A DNA stretch of 64,000 nt from Phormidium ambiguum IAM M-71. Its GTDB lineage: Bacteria; Cyanobacteriota; Cyanobacteriia; Cyanobacteriales; Aerosakkonemataceae. The stretch covers positions 186,001 through 250,000 of the forward strand of contig NZ_MRCE01000003.1 in the NCBI RefSeq assembly GCF_001904725.1. Direction: 5' to 3'. Below are positions 24,893 through 32,744 of this stretch, one piece after another; the first letter of the stretch is position 1, and each line of letters begins with the position of its first letter. The translations under genes were made by a program, and so were the position numbers. The notes below the pieces were generated by a model. It made no database searches, was not told the origin of the DNA, and saw nothing but the letters and a program-made list of their open reading frames with translations.

Positions 24893-26581
24893 TTATTTTT
24901 CCGCTAATTTATCCAACTTTTCTCTGAATGTCAGATTAAATAGAGAACGTAGCAAAAACAATAAACACAAACTGGATAAAGCAAAAGCGATCGGAGCAAA
25001 AGCACGATACTGTCCCAACAGTAACACCGCACCACTGAGCAAGGTAAACCCAGTTAAACAAGCATAAATTAAACTTTTAATAGCTAGATGAATGCGTTTG
25101 AGAATGCGATCGCTAGCCTCCGACTTACTCCGAAATTGTAACTCACCAGTAGCAATTCTTTCCTCCCAGCGACGCAGCGCCAACTCCGTTTTACTAGGTT
25201 GCTGTAACTTGTATTTAATGTAATCTCGTGTTTGTCTAGCTAATTCCCCAACACTATTAATTCGACCTCTAGATAAAGTAATACTCCTGACAAAAGGTTG
25301 AGCCGAAGCAACTAAACTATACTGGGGATCGAGCGTTCTCGCCACTCCATCCAAAGTAGTTAAAGACTTTAAAATATAAGTCATTTGAGCAGGTAAACGA
25401 AAAGGTTGTTGCTCAAACATGACATACAATTCTTGGCGAATTTCCCCAAATGCTTGAAAGTCGATCGGCTTTTCCGTAAACTTATCCAACAAAAAAGTAA
25501 TTAATCGTTTTACCGGAGTCATATCACCGACAGGCTCAATTAAACCCATATTAATTAAGCTGTCTAATACAGTAATCGTGTCTTTTCTTAAAACAGCAAA
25601 AAAAGTCTTCAACATTTGCTCTTTTGCTAAAGACTTAATTTCTGCCATCATGCCAAAATCATAAAATATAATTCTTCCTTCCAGACTGACAGCCATATTT
25701 CCCGGATGGGGATCGGCTTGAAAAAAACCATCAATTAACAGTTGTTGTAAGTAACAACAAATTCCGATTTGATTAATTTTTTTCAGATTTAAACCACAAT
25801 TTTCTAGAGTTTTTTTATCATCTATCTTAATTCCCGGAGCATACTCTAAAGTTAATACCTTGGTTGTTGTGTATTCCCAATATACTTTAGGTACCCAAAT
25901 ATCAGAATTTTCTTGGAAATTCTGGCGGAAGCGATCGGCATTTTTACCCTCTTGAACATAATCAATTTCTTGATATAAAAGATTGAAAAATTCATTATAA
26001 ATAGCTTCTAAATCGTACTTAATTGTCCAAGGCAAATATCGCTGACAAAAATGGATTAATTGGCGCAGAATTTTAAAATCTAACTTAAATAAATTTTCTA
26101 ATCCCGGACGTTGAATTTTAACAACTACCTCTTCTCCCGTATGCAACCAAGCACGATGCACTTGACCTAAACTAGCAGCTGCGATCGGACAGCGTTGAAA
26201 ATCACGATATAACGTATAAATTGACTTACCTAACTCCAACTCTACTACCGAAATAGCCTCTTCTGCTGTAATTTGAGGCACCTTATCTTGCAATTCCGAT
26301 AAAGCTTGGACATACTCTAAAGGTAACAAATCAGCACGGGTAGATAACGCCTGCCCAATTTTAATAAAAGTTGGCCCTAAATCCACTAAAGTTTCCTTCA
26401 GCCACTCAGCCCGACGTTTTTTATGCAGTACAGATTTATTAGGAAAATTAGCATCCCACCACAAATAAAACATAAAAGTTGTGGCAGCAGCAAAAATATC
26501 GATCTGACGCGACAGGGGAGAATATTTTGGTCTTTGCCAGCGGGACAATTTTGGCGTATTTTGCGTAGCGGTTATAGCCAT
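24893..26581 (-). CDS. UbiB/ABC1/AarF-family atypical kinase
   Basis: 562 residues. ABC1 signature: KIGQALSTRADLLP (the KxGQ motif), AAASLGQVH (Ala-rich nucleotide loop), EVVVKIQRPG (catalytic Lys region), DPHPGNMAV and IFYDFGMMAEI (catalytic and metal Asp), plus two hydrophobic segments at the C-terminus (about 500-550). Such proteins act in quinone or prenyl-lipid metabolism; cyanobacteria carry several paralogues linked to plastoquinone and tocopherol. Which this is cannot be decided here. Start at ATG 26581. Monocistronic, flanked by tRNA-Glu and a histidine-kinase-like gene. Confidence 0.93.
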   Translation of the reverse strand: MAITATQNTPKLSRWQRPKYSPLSRQIDIFAAATTFMFYLWWDANFPNKSVLHKKRRAEWLKETLVDLGPTFIKIGQALSTRADLLPLEYVQALSELQDKVPQITAEEAISVVELELGKSIYTLYRDFQRCPIAAASLGQVHRAWLHTGEEVVVKIQRPGLENLFKLDFKILRQLIHFCQRYLPWTIKYDLEAIYNEFFNLLYQEIDYVQEGKNADRFRQNFQENSDIWVPKVYWEYTTTKVLTLEYAPGIKIDDKKTLENCGLNLKKINQIGICCYLQQLLIDGFFQADPHPGNMAVSLEGRIIFYDFGMMAEIKSLAKEQMLKTFFAVLRKDTITVLDSLINMGLIEPVGDMTPVKRLITFLLDKFTEKPIDFQAFGEIRQELYVMFEQQPFRLPAQMTYILKSLTTLDGVARTLDPQYSLVASAQPFVRSITLSRGRINSVGELARQTRDYIKYKLQQPSKTELALRRWEERIATGELQFRSKSEASDRILKRIHLAIKSLIYACLTGFTLLSGAVLLLGQYRAFAPIAFALSSLCLLFLLRSLFNLTFREKLDKLAEK

Positions 26582-26780
26582 ATAATTTACTATCAGGAAC
26601 TAACAATTGGGGTCTAACAATTCAGGAGTATAAAAGCACACTCAAAGCACACTAGCTAAAGATTGGGTAAACTCCGGTTTGAATCATTAAGATCGCCAAT
26701 CACCAATTCCCAGGTTAAGTTATGCACCGAAGATATTTCAAATATTACAAAAGCAGCATCCGAAAAGCAAAATCTGTCTA

Positions 26781-28217
26781 TCATCCCTGCATTTGCGGTA
26801 AAGTCAAGGTAAAGCAAGTTAACCATGACTGACTATCGCTTAACGGAGAGCTAGAAACAGTAATTCCTCCATTTAAATGCTCTACTAAACATTTAACCAA
26901 AGCTAATCCTAAACCAGTACCTTGAATTCCTTTTTGCATTACCCCCTCACCTCGACGGAACTTCTCGAAAATATATTCCTGTTCTGCGGGTGAGATGCTA
27001 GAACCAACATTCGAGAGCGACACAATAATTTGTGGCACTTTTTGATTAACTTGGTAACTAGCGCGCAAAACGACAGTTGTATCTGGTTCGGAGTACTTAC
27101 CTGCATTGGTAAGTAGTTCTTGGAGAATGCGGTTTACGCTATCTGCATCAGTATCTAATATTAGCGATCGCTTTGGTAAATGTACCTCCATACTTAACCC
27201 TTTAGCCGACCACTTCTCCTTAAAAGACTGCTCTAACCGATTAATTATCTCCCTAACATCAACTTTTTGTGGTTGCAGCCGAGATTTTTGCGACTCTAAC
27301 TCCTGCAAAGTTAGCAAATCATTAATCAAAGTAATCTCCAGATTACACTGCTGCTCCAAAATATCCAAATACCTTACCTGACGCTCCACAGGTAAACCTG
27401 GTTGACGTAACATACAAATCGCCATTCTCATACTCGCCAAAGGATTTCGCATTTGGTCGCTCATCGTACTGAGAAACTCATCCTTAAGCGCATTCAAACG
27501 GCGTAATTGGTCAATTTGTTGGCGAGTTTTTTCATACAGCTTTGCCTGAACAGATAAACTCCACTCTAACTGAGCAGTTCTTTCTTCCACCAAAGCCGAA
27601 GTTTGTCGCAATGTCTGAAACTGGAGAGTAGCGATACTTAACTGAGCCGCCACTAACTCTACCAATTCCAACTCCTCAGATAGCCAAACACGAGGTTGAT
27701 GTTGTTGTAATGCCAAAAAACCTAGCACAGTGCCCTGACTTTCTAAAGAAATCAACAGTAAGTTTGGCATACTGTCTAAGTCAAACACTGTGGCTACGTT
27801 CTCAACCGAATCACTGTATGAAATGCAATGTTTATCATGCAAAATTAGTGGCTTGGGAGTGTGTTGATAAGCCATCTGACACAAACCACAATCTGATAAA
27901 GAAAAAGATTGATTAACTGAGCTTGGTGAGTGTTGATTCCCTTCCGAAGCTAAAATTGGCCATTCATAAATTACTGTGGCTTTAGCTCTAGGAATTGGTT
28001 TTTGGGAGCGGTTTTTTATTAGTGGATCTACGTATTTTAATAATAGAACTAGACTCCGTTCAACTTGTAGAGTCCGCACTAAACCATCAACAGCTAACTT
28101 AAGAATTTGCTCTAGCTCCGTACAGCTACGGATAGCCATCGTTAACTGATTAAGCAAAGCTTGATGCCTTGATGAGGTGTCAAATTGTTTATACAAATGA
28201 ACTTGTGATATTGCCAT
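26781..28217 (-). CDS. GAF domain histidine-kinase-like protein lacking the phospho-acceptor His
   Basis: 478 residues. GAF sensor domain about 27-200; a coiled-coil linker (LVEERTAQLEWSLSVQAKLYEK); a HisKA-like helical region at 240-310; and a HATPase domain with N-box ELLTNAGKYS and G2 box GTGLGLALV. The usual H-box motif (HELRTPL) reads SDQMRNPLA here, so Asp254 replaces His; the codon is GTC on the plus strand at 27456-27458. The ATP-binding part looks intact. It could bind ATP and regulate another kinase without autophosphorylating on His, or use another residue. No response regulator is adjacent. Confidence 0.88.
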   Translation of the reverse strand: MAISQVHLYKQFDTSSRHQALLNQLTMAIRSCTELEQILKLAVDGLVRTLQVERSLVLLLKYVDPLIKNRSQKPIPRAKATVIYEWPILASEGNQHSPSSVNQSFSLSDCGLCQMAYQHTPKPLILHDKHCISYSDSVENVATVFDLDSMPNLLLISLESQGTVLGFLALQQHQPRVWLSEELELVELVAAQLSIATLQFQTLRQTSALVEERTAQLEWSLSVQAKLYEKTRQQIDQLRRLNALKDEFLSTMSDQMRNPLASMRMAICMLRQPGLPVERQVRYLDILEQQCNLEITLINDLLTLQELESQKSRLQPQKVDVREIINRLEQSFKEKWSAKGLSMEVHLPKRSLILDTDADSVNRILQELLTNAGKYSEPDTTVVLRASYQVNQKVPQIIVSLSNVGSSISPAEQEYIFEKFRRGEGVMQKGIQGTGLGLALVKCLVEHLNGGITVSSSPLSDSQSWLTCFTLTLPQMQG

Positions 28218-28929
28218 TGCTGTTTAGTCTGACAAGGCCAGGTATTGTTGTTGTTTCCGATGCAGTCCAGTAGTAAAATTTTTGTTTTAACAGTAACCTT
28301 ACTTTATGAACATTTAAATTTGTTTTCAGGTAAATTATGTTACTTGTAAGTATTTGATTTTTGGGTACAATCACTAAATGGTAATTGCGCTCAAGTATTC
28401 GACTACTGGAAACATTCATCCTCCATTAACAACAAATTACGGGAAAGTTTTTCCATTAATCTAGGGCTATTGTGCTTGATGATTTGCCCACAAAGCGTAA
28501 TAGCAGCTTAATGCTGCTGAAATTGTTTAGATATTTGGGCTCAAGCACTAGTTCCGATGAGCAGAAATTGAGGTTAAAGACAGACTTCTTTCTCTGGGCT
28601 AGCTGAAAAGCGACCCTATGCCAACGGCACATAGCTAGTCTTCTTTTTTCCTGCCTAAACATTATTAACTATACAGCCCCATCTATGTTATTTCTCCTGC
28701 GGTTAGCTATTTTCTGAAGAAGATAGGCTAGCCAGATTGTTTTAATTTGATATATTTATATTTCTGGCAGCAGGTTGTTTATAAAATAAGTCAGACTTAT
28801 AGGAAGTGCTATGACAGAACTTCTATTGCTGACACAACTGGCACTAGATTATCCTTATCAAACAAAAGTAGCATCCGTGTTTTCTCTATGATCGGCTAAA
28901 TTGCAGTACTAACAACGGAAATTTTCTAC
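28218..28929. other. Long intergenic region with structured element
   Basis: 712 nt without a convincing gene. Two open frames here (28189-28419, 28456-28662 on the minus strand) show no family features. A candidate structured RNA lies at 28590-28650 (listed separately); no other motif was recognised. Confidence 0.5.
28590..28650 (+). ncRNA. Candidate structured RNA / terminator-like element
   Basis: GGCTAGCT (28597-28604) can pair with AGCTAGTC (28633-28640), one G.U, followed by TTCTTTTTTC. Inside are GCTGAAAAGC (28602-28611) with a GAAA tetraloop and CTATG...CATAG (28616-28634). The helices overlap, so at most some form together. Either a plus-strand sRNA end or part of the long leader of the histidine-kinase-like gene on the minus strand. 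Not matched to a known family by memory. Confidence 0.35.
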
Positions 28930-29835
28930 TTAAGGCTCGACAGCGCGTTTTTTTTGGGCTTCTTTCAAGGCTACTTCACTGCTTTGGCGATAGAGGATTT
29001 TGCGGTTTTGTGCTAGTTTGTAGCGATCGTCCTTGGTTGGGACATTACTCATGTAATCTGAGGCTTTCTGCCACTTAGCTGCTATTTCTAACCACTGAGC
29101 CGGGGTTTTGGCAACTTGTCCTGCGGCTACAGCTTGTTCGGCTAGTTTCACCGCTGCTACAAAAGGATCGGACATCGCTACAGATACGCTGGTTTGCTGA
29201 ACTACAGCTTTAGCTGTGTTCGCTTTTTGATTCGGAGATGACAAGGTGGTAGCTACAGAATCTGTATTTTTCGCTGCGGTTTGACTGGCTGACCGATTTA
29301 AACTGTGATAAATCCCCCAGCCAACTAATGAAGCTGTGAGGCTGAATAAAGCACCAACGATTATCCCTCTTCGCCATTGTTGTCGAGATCTTTCTACTGG
29401 TGTTAAAGAAGCTTTTAATGTTGGTTGCTTTCCAATAGTAAATTTTTGTTCGGATAAATTTTCTGCCCAACGATCCCAGAAATGGCGCTTGGGTAGTTTA
29501 ATTTCTTCTGCCCACAGTAAATTATTTTCCGGGTCTCTGTTAATTTCTTCCAACCAGAGTAATTGTTGTTCTTGAATAATGCGACTATTAATTTTAGCTC
29601 TACGGATATTACGGGGGCTAATAATCGCTAAAATTTCCTGAATTTGCGGTACGATGGTTGATTTTTCCAATTGTTCCGCTTTTTCAGCTTCACATAGTAG
29701 TTGTAATAAGTCTTTTTCTCGCACGGCTCTAGTTCTGACTCCGGTATCAGTCAGTTTTTCATTGAGTAGTTGAATGATGGCCGCTACACTTCCGCTTCTT
29801 GCTTGCTTAGCAACGTTTTCTCTCGGATCTACCAT
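28930..29835 (-). CDS. Single-pass membrane protein of unknown function
   Basis: 301 residues. The N-terminal ~145 residues are soluble and helical (VAAIIQLLNEKLTDTGVRTRA, then KLDLLQLLCEAEKAEQ-like repeats). One TM segment follows (about 156-176: GIIVGALFSLTASLVGWGIY), then a Ser/Thr/Ala-rich linker and a C-terminal helical part with WLEIAAKWQKASDYMSNVPT. The layout resembles uncharacterised cyanobacterial proteins with a cytosolic head and a periplasmic tail, but no Pfam family is recognised. Divergent from pgl with 199 nt between starts. Confidence 0.65.
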   Translation of the reverse strand: MVDPRENVAKQARSGSVAAIIQLLNEKLTDTGVRTRAVREKDLLQLLCEAEKAEQLEKSTIVPQIQEILAIISPRNIRRAKINSRIIQEQQLLWLEEINRDPENNLLWAEEIKLPKRHFWDRWAENLSEQKFTIGKQPTLKASLTPVERSRQQWRRGIIVGALFSLTASLVGWGIYHSLNRSASQTAAKNTDSVATTLSSPNQKANTAKAVVQQTSVSVAMSDPFVAAVKLAEQAVAAGQVAKTPAQWLEIAAKWQKASDYMSNVPTKDDRYKLAQNRKILYRQSSEVALKEAQKKRAVEP

Positions 29836-30034
29836 ATTTGGGATAGGTAAATTGTTCGCTAGTTGATCCTACAGTTTTGTTAAATCTTTAATTTAGATTA
29901 ACAGTTGTACAGATAGACGCAAATAAACTTAACTTAGATTTTTTTAGTTTAAGGTTACTATTGACCCTGCTAAATGGCAAGGTTAACACAGAAATTAGTC
30001 TCGATTATGCTTTACACAGGAATAAACAACGCTA

Positions 30035-30781
30035 ATGGGGCAGCAACTCATGGGTAAAATTGTGGAAGTACTTCCTTCTCAGGCAGATTTAATTTCCCGA
30101 TCGCTCACCCTAGTCGCAGAAAAAATCCGCGAAGCGATCGCCCAACGGGAAATTTGTACCATTGCTCTTTCAGGAGGCAGTACACCCAAAGCACTTTATG
30201 AAGCGATCGCCAAACAAAATCTACCTTGGGAAAAAATTCATGTATTTTGGGGTGACGAACGCTACGTATCACCAGACCATCCCGATAGCAATCAAAAAAT
30301 GGCACGGCAAGTTTGGCTAGATCGAGTCAATATTCCCAGCAGTAATATTCATCCCATGCCCACCGCCGCAGGTAATCCCGAAACGGACGCGCTGCAACAC
30401 CAAACCGAATTAGAAGAATTTTTTGCTTTATCGGCTGGGGAGATGCCAATTTTTGATATTGTCTTATTAGGAATGGGAGATGATGGACATACTGCATCTT
30501 TATTTCCCCACACAGAAGCGCTAAAAGTAAGCGATCGTTTAATCACAGTAGGCAACAAAGACGGTCAACCCCGCTTAACTTTTACAGCACCTTTAATTAA
30601 TCATGCTCGCTGTGTCATATTCATCGTTTCCGGTGCTAATAAACAAGCTGCCCTAACCCAAGTTTTTGCTCCAGAAGCCGATTCATTTACCTACCCCGCT
30701 CGACTAATTCAACCTCAAGGACAACTTTGGTGGCTCTTAGATGAATCAGCAACCAAAGATTTAGATTTAGCTACTTCCTGA
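30035..30781 (+). CDS. pgl: 6-phosphogluconolactonase
   Basis: 248 residues. Catalyses hydrolysis of 6-phosphogluconolactone in the oxidative pentose phosphate pathway. Typical features: TIALSGGSTPKALYEAIA, FWGDERYVSPDHPDSNQ, LGMGDDGHTASLFPH (with the catalytic His) and LINHARCVIFIVSG. Start ATG 30035; an internal ATG at 30050 (MGKIVEV) is nearly as good. Monocistronic. A terminator-like hairpin follows at 30877-30914. Confidence 0.95.
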   Translation: MGQQLMGKIVEVLPSQADLISRSLTLVAEKIREAIAQREICTIALSGGSTPKALYEAIAKQNLPWEKIHVFWGDERYVSPDHPDSNQKMARQVWLDRVNIPSSNIHPMPTAAGNPETDALQHQTELEEFFALSAGEMPIFDIVLLGMGDDGHTASLFPHTEALKVSDRLITVGNKDGQPRLTFTAPLINHARCVIFIVSGANKQAALTQVFAPEADSFTYPARLIQPQGQLWWLLDESATKDLDLATS

Positions 30782-30876
30782 AAATTCTAACCTACGGGTA
30801 ATTACAGATTTTTTGGTTCACGGTTAAGAATGAATTATTTCATGGTGCGTTAATTTAATTGCCAATTCTTTACAGG

Positions 30877-30914
30877 GGCGAGATACTTGGAAAAGATTTT
30901 TCCTGATTTTCGCC
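30877..30914 (+). terminator. Nested hairpin after pgl
   Basis: GGCGA pairs with TCGCC outside, and GGAAAA with TTTTCC inside (loop GAT), followed by ACAACTTTTTC. Terminator-like, 96 nt after the pgl stop. Confidence 0.5.
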
Positions 30915-31169
30915 ACAACTTTTTCTCCTTTGAATAAATAATTTTACACTTGCGGAAGATTGTGTTATCGCCAGTTGTTTTTGAGGGATTGGGAAGTAAG
31001 AATAATTTGATGTAACACAATGTATTGTAGGTGTTGTTTCTAATTGTAAATTAAATATAACAACCAGGCAAATTAAACTTTATGAGCGCAAATTTATGAT
31101 AAAGTTTTACACATAAATTTGTAATTCACTCGTCAATTTTGTCGGGATTGATCGGACAAAATCGATCGC

Positions 31170-31229
31170 ATTTTATCCCCTGCCCTTAATAACAATATTT
31201 TTCGGGGCTAAGGGCAATTGTGATAAAAT
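31170..31229 (+). promoter_or_regulatory. Nested stem in the leader of the zinc-ribbon FHA gene
   Basis: Outer stem ATTTTATC (31170-31177) with GATAAAAT (31222-31229), inner stem GCCCTTA (31182-31188) with TAAGGGC (31209-31215), asymmetric internal loops. It ends 75 nt before the ATG at 31305. Could be a leader RNA or a protein-binding site. No known riboswitch recognised. Confidence 0.4.
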
Positions 31230-31304
31230 TTGCAGAGGAGAGGAACTGGTAGCACATAAATTCCACCAAATCCCTTTGAAAATGACCTTTAGGTAAAAAA
31301 CTTC

Positions 31305-32075
31305 ATGATTGTTTGTCCAAACTGCAATCACCAAAATCCTGATGGCGCAGTACAATGCGAAGCCTGCTACACACCGTTACCAGCAACTACTAGTTGCCCC
31401 AACTGTGGTGCGCCAGTACAAACAGATGCTAGTTTCTGTGGTCAGTGCGGTTTTAGTCTTCAGGGTAAAGGCGAAGCCGAAGCATCAGAACCACAAACAT
31501 CTGCTCCCCCTACAGTAGCAATGGTTGCCGCAGCCAATCCTGCCATCCCAGATTTACCAGCACCCGATCCCTTGGTGCAACCAGATCCCTTAGTTGCCAG
31601 TCCTTCCATACCCGATCCCCAGCTAGAAAATTTCAGCGCGGCATCTAATTTACCCCCATCTCCAGCACCCGCTACCCCAGAGATGGCAGCTGCTAGCGTG
31701 ACACCAATCCCAAACCCAGGAAATATTGCTCCAACTCGGATTCAACAACAAAAAGCAGTGTTGAATCACGTTCAAACTAAAACCAATATTGAATTACCGC
31801 AAGATTTATCAATTATTCATTTGGGAAAACCTAATGAGCAAATTCCCCCAGATATCGACGTTTCTGGATTTCCCAATTCTGAAGTAGTTTCCAGAGTTCA
31901 TGCAGATATTCGCGTCGAGGGAGATGCCTACTATATTGAAGATGTAGGAAGCTCTAACGGAACATACATTAACCATACACCTTTGCCCAAAGGTAATCGA
32001 CATCGATTGCGATCGGGCGATCGAATTTCCCTGGGTAAGGGAGATCTTGTAACATTCTTATTTCAGCTTTCCTAG
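31305..32075 (+). CDS. Double zinc ribbon + FHA domain protein
   Basis: 256 residues. Residues 1-52 hold two zinc ribbons (CPNCNHQNPDGAVQCEAC and CPNCGAPVQTDASFCGQCG). A Pro/Ala-rich linker follows (about 60-150), then an FHA domain (about 165-250) with VVSRVHADI (the SRxH phosphothreonine pocket), DVGSSNGTYIN and LRSGDRISLGKG. FHA domains bind phosphothreonine, so this is probably a reader of Ser/Thr kinase signalling. It opens a cluster with two more FHA proteins and a CBS-domain histidine kinase. Start ATG 31305 directly yields the first zinc ribbon. Confidence 0.9.
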   Translation: MIVCPNCNHQNPDGAVQCEACYTPLPATTSCPNCGAPVQTDASFCGQCGFSLQGKGEAEASEPQTSAPPTVAMVAAANPAIPDLPAPDPLVQPDPLVASPSIPDPQLENFSAASNLPPSPAPATPEMAAASVTPIPNPGNIAPTRIQQQKAVLNHVQTKTNIELPQDLSIIHLGKPNEQIPPDIDVSGFPNSEVVSRVHADIRVEGDAYYIEDVGSSNGTYINHTPLPKGNRHRLRSGDRISLGKGDLVTFLFQLS

Positions 32076-32105
32076 TCGATTTGACCCAGAGTAGACACTA
32101 CCAAT

Positions 32106-32543
32106 GTGATTACACTAAACCTACTACATCCGCTTCAGTCTATCCCTATTCAAAGCTGGACTTTTGAAGAAGAATCGATGATTCGGATCGGACGTGCCAC
32201 TGATAATGATGTGATTCTTTATAGCGCCGTAGTCTCGCGCTACCATGTGGAACTGCGTCGTCAAGGTTCCAATTGGGAAGTAATCAATTTGGGTGCTAAT
32301 GGCACATACCTAGAGGGTAAACGCATCACTGAAGCGCCCATCAAAGATGGAGCGATGATTCGTTTAGCTCGCTCTGGCCCCCAAATCCAAATCCATCTGG
32401 GAAGTACTGGTACGAAAGATGGACAAAAGATGACCTCACAAAAACCAGCATCAGCGGAATCTAAGCCAGACAAGTCCAGAGACACTTTAATTTACCCCAA
32501 AGGGGAGCAACAAAAAGAAGACAGCACCCAGCTAGATTATTAA
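32106..32543 (+). CDS. FHA domain protein, paralogue of the gene at 34985
   Basis: 145 residues from a GTG start (the ATG two bases earlier reads ATG TGA). Nearly the whole protein is one FHA domain: IRIGRATDNDVIL, VVSRYHVEL (phosphothreonine pocket) and LGANGTYLEGKRI. The tail is charged and low-complexity. The first ten residues (MITLNLLHPL) match those of the gene at 34985, so these are paralogues in one cluster, separated by the CBS-histidine kinase gene. It follows the zinc-ribbon FHA gene by 30 nt. Confidence 0.9.
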   Translation: MITLNLLHPLQSIPIQSWTFEEESMIRIGRATDNDVILYSAVVSRYHVELRRQGSNWEVINLGANGTYLEGKRITEAPIKDGAMIRLARSGPQIQIHLGSTGTKDGQKMTSQKPASAESKPDKSRDTLIYPKGEQQKEDSTQLDY

Positions 32544-32744
32544 TAACGCTGGTGGCTAGTGAATCATATTGTTGAGGACGGTAGTAGGTAGTTGGTAGTG
32601 GGGTCAAAAAAAATTATCCTTATTACCTGTTATCCACTACCCATTACCAAGACCGAAAAAATTCCCTACCCGATGAACTATAGCGGAAATAGCATAACCT
32701 GAATTAATGTGGTGATGTGGTAATCATCACATCAATTTATCTCC

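Noticed and set aside
28189-28419. Minus-strand 76-codon frame overlapping the start of the His-less kinase
   Set aside because: Overlaps the kinase 5' end and is low in coding character; treated as chance.
28456-28662. Minus-strand 68-codon frame beginning MFRQEKRRLAMCRW
   Set aside because: It covers the structured element; no family look, no good ribosome-binding site. More likely RNA or noncoding.
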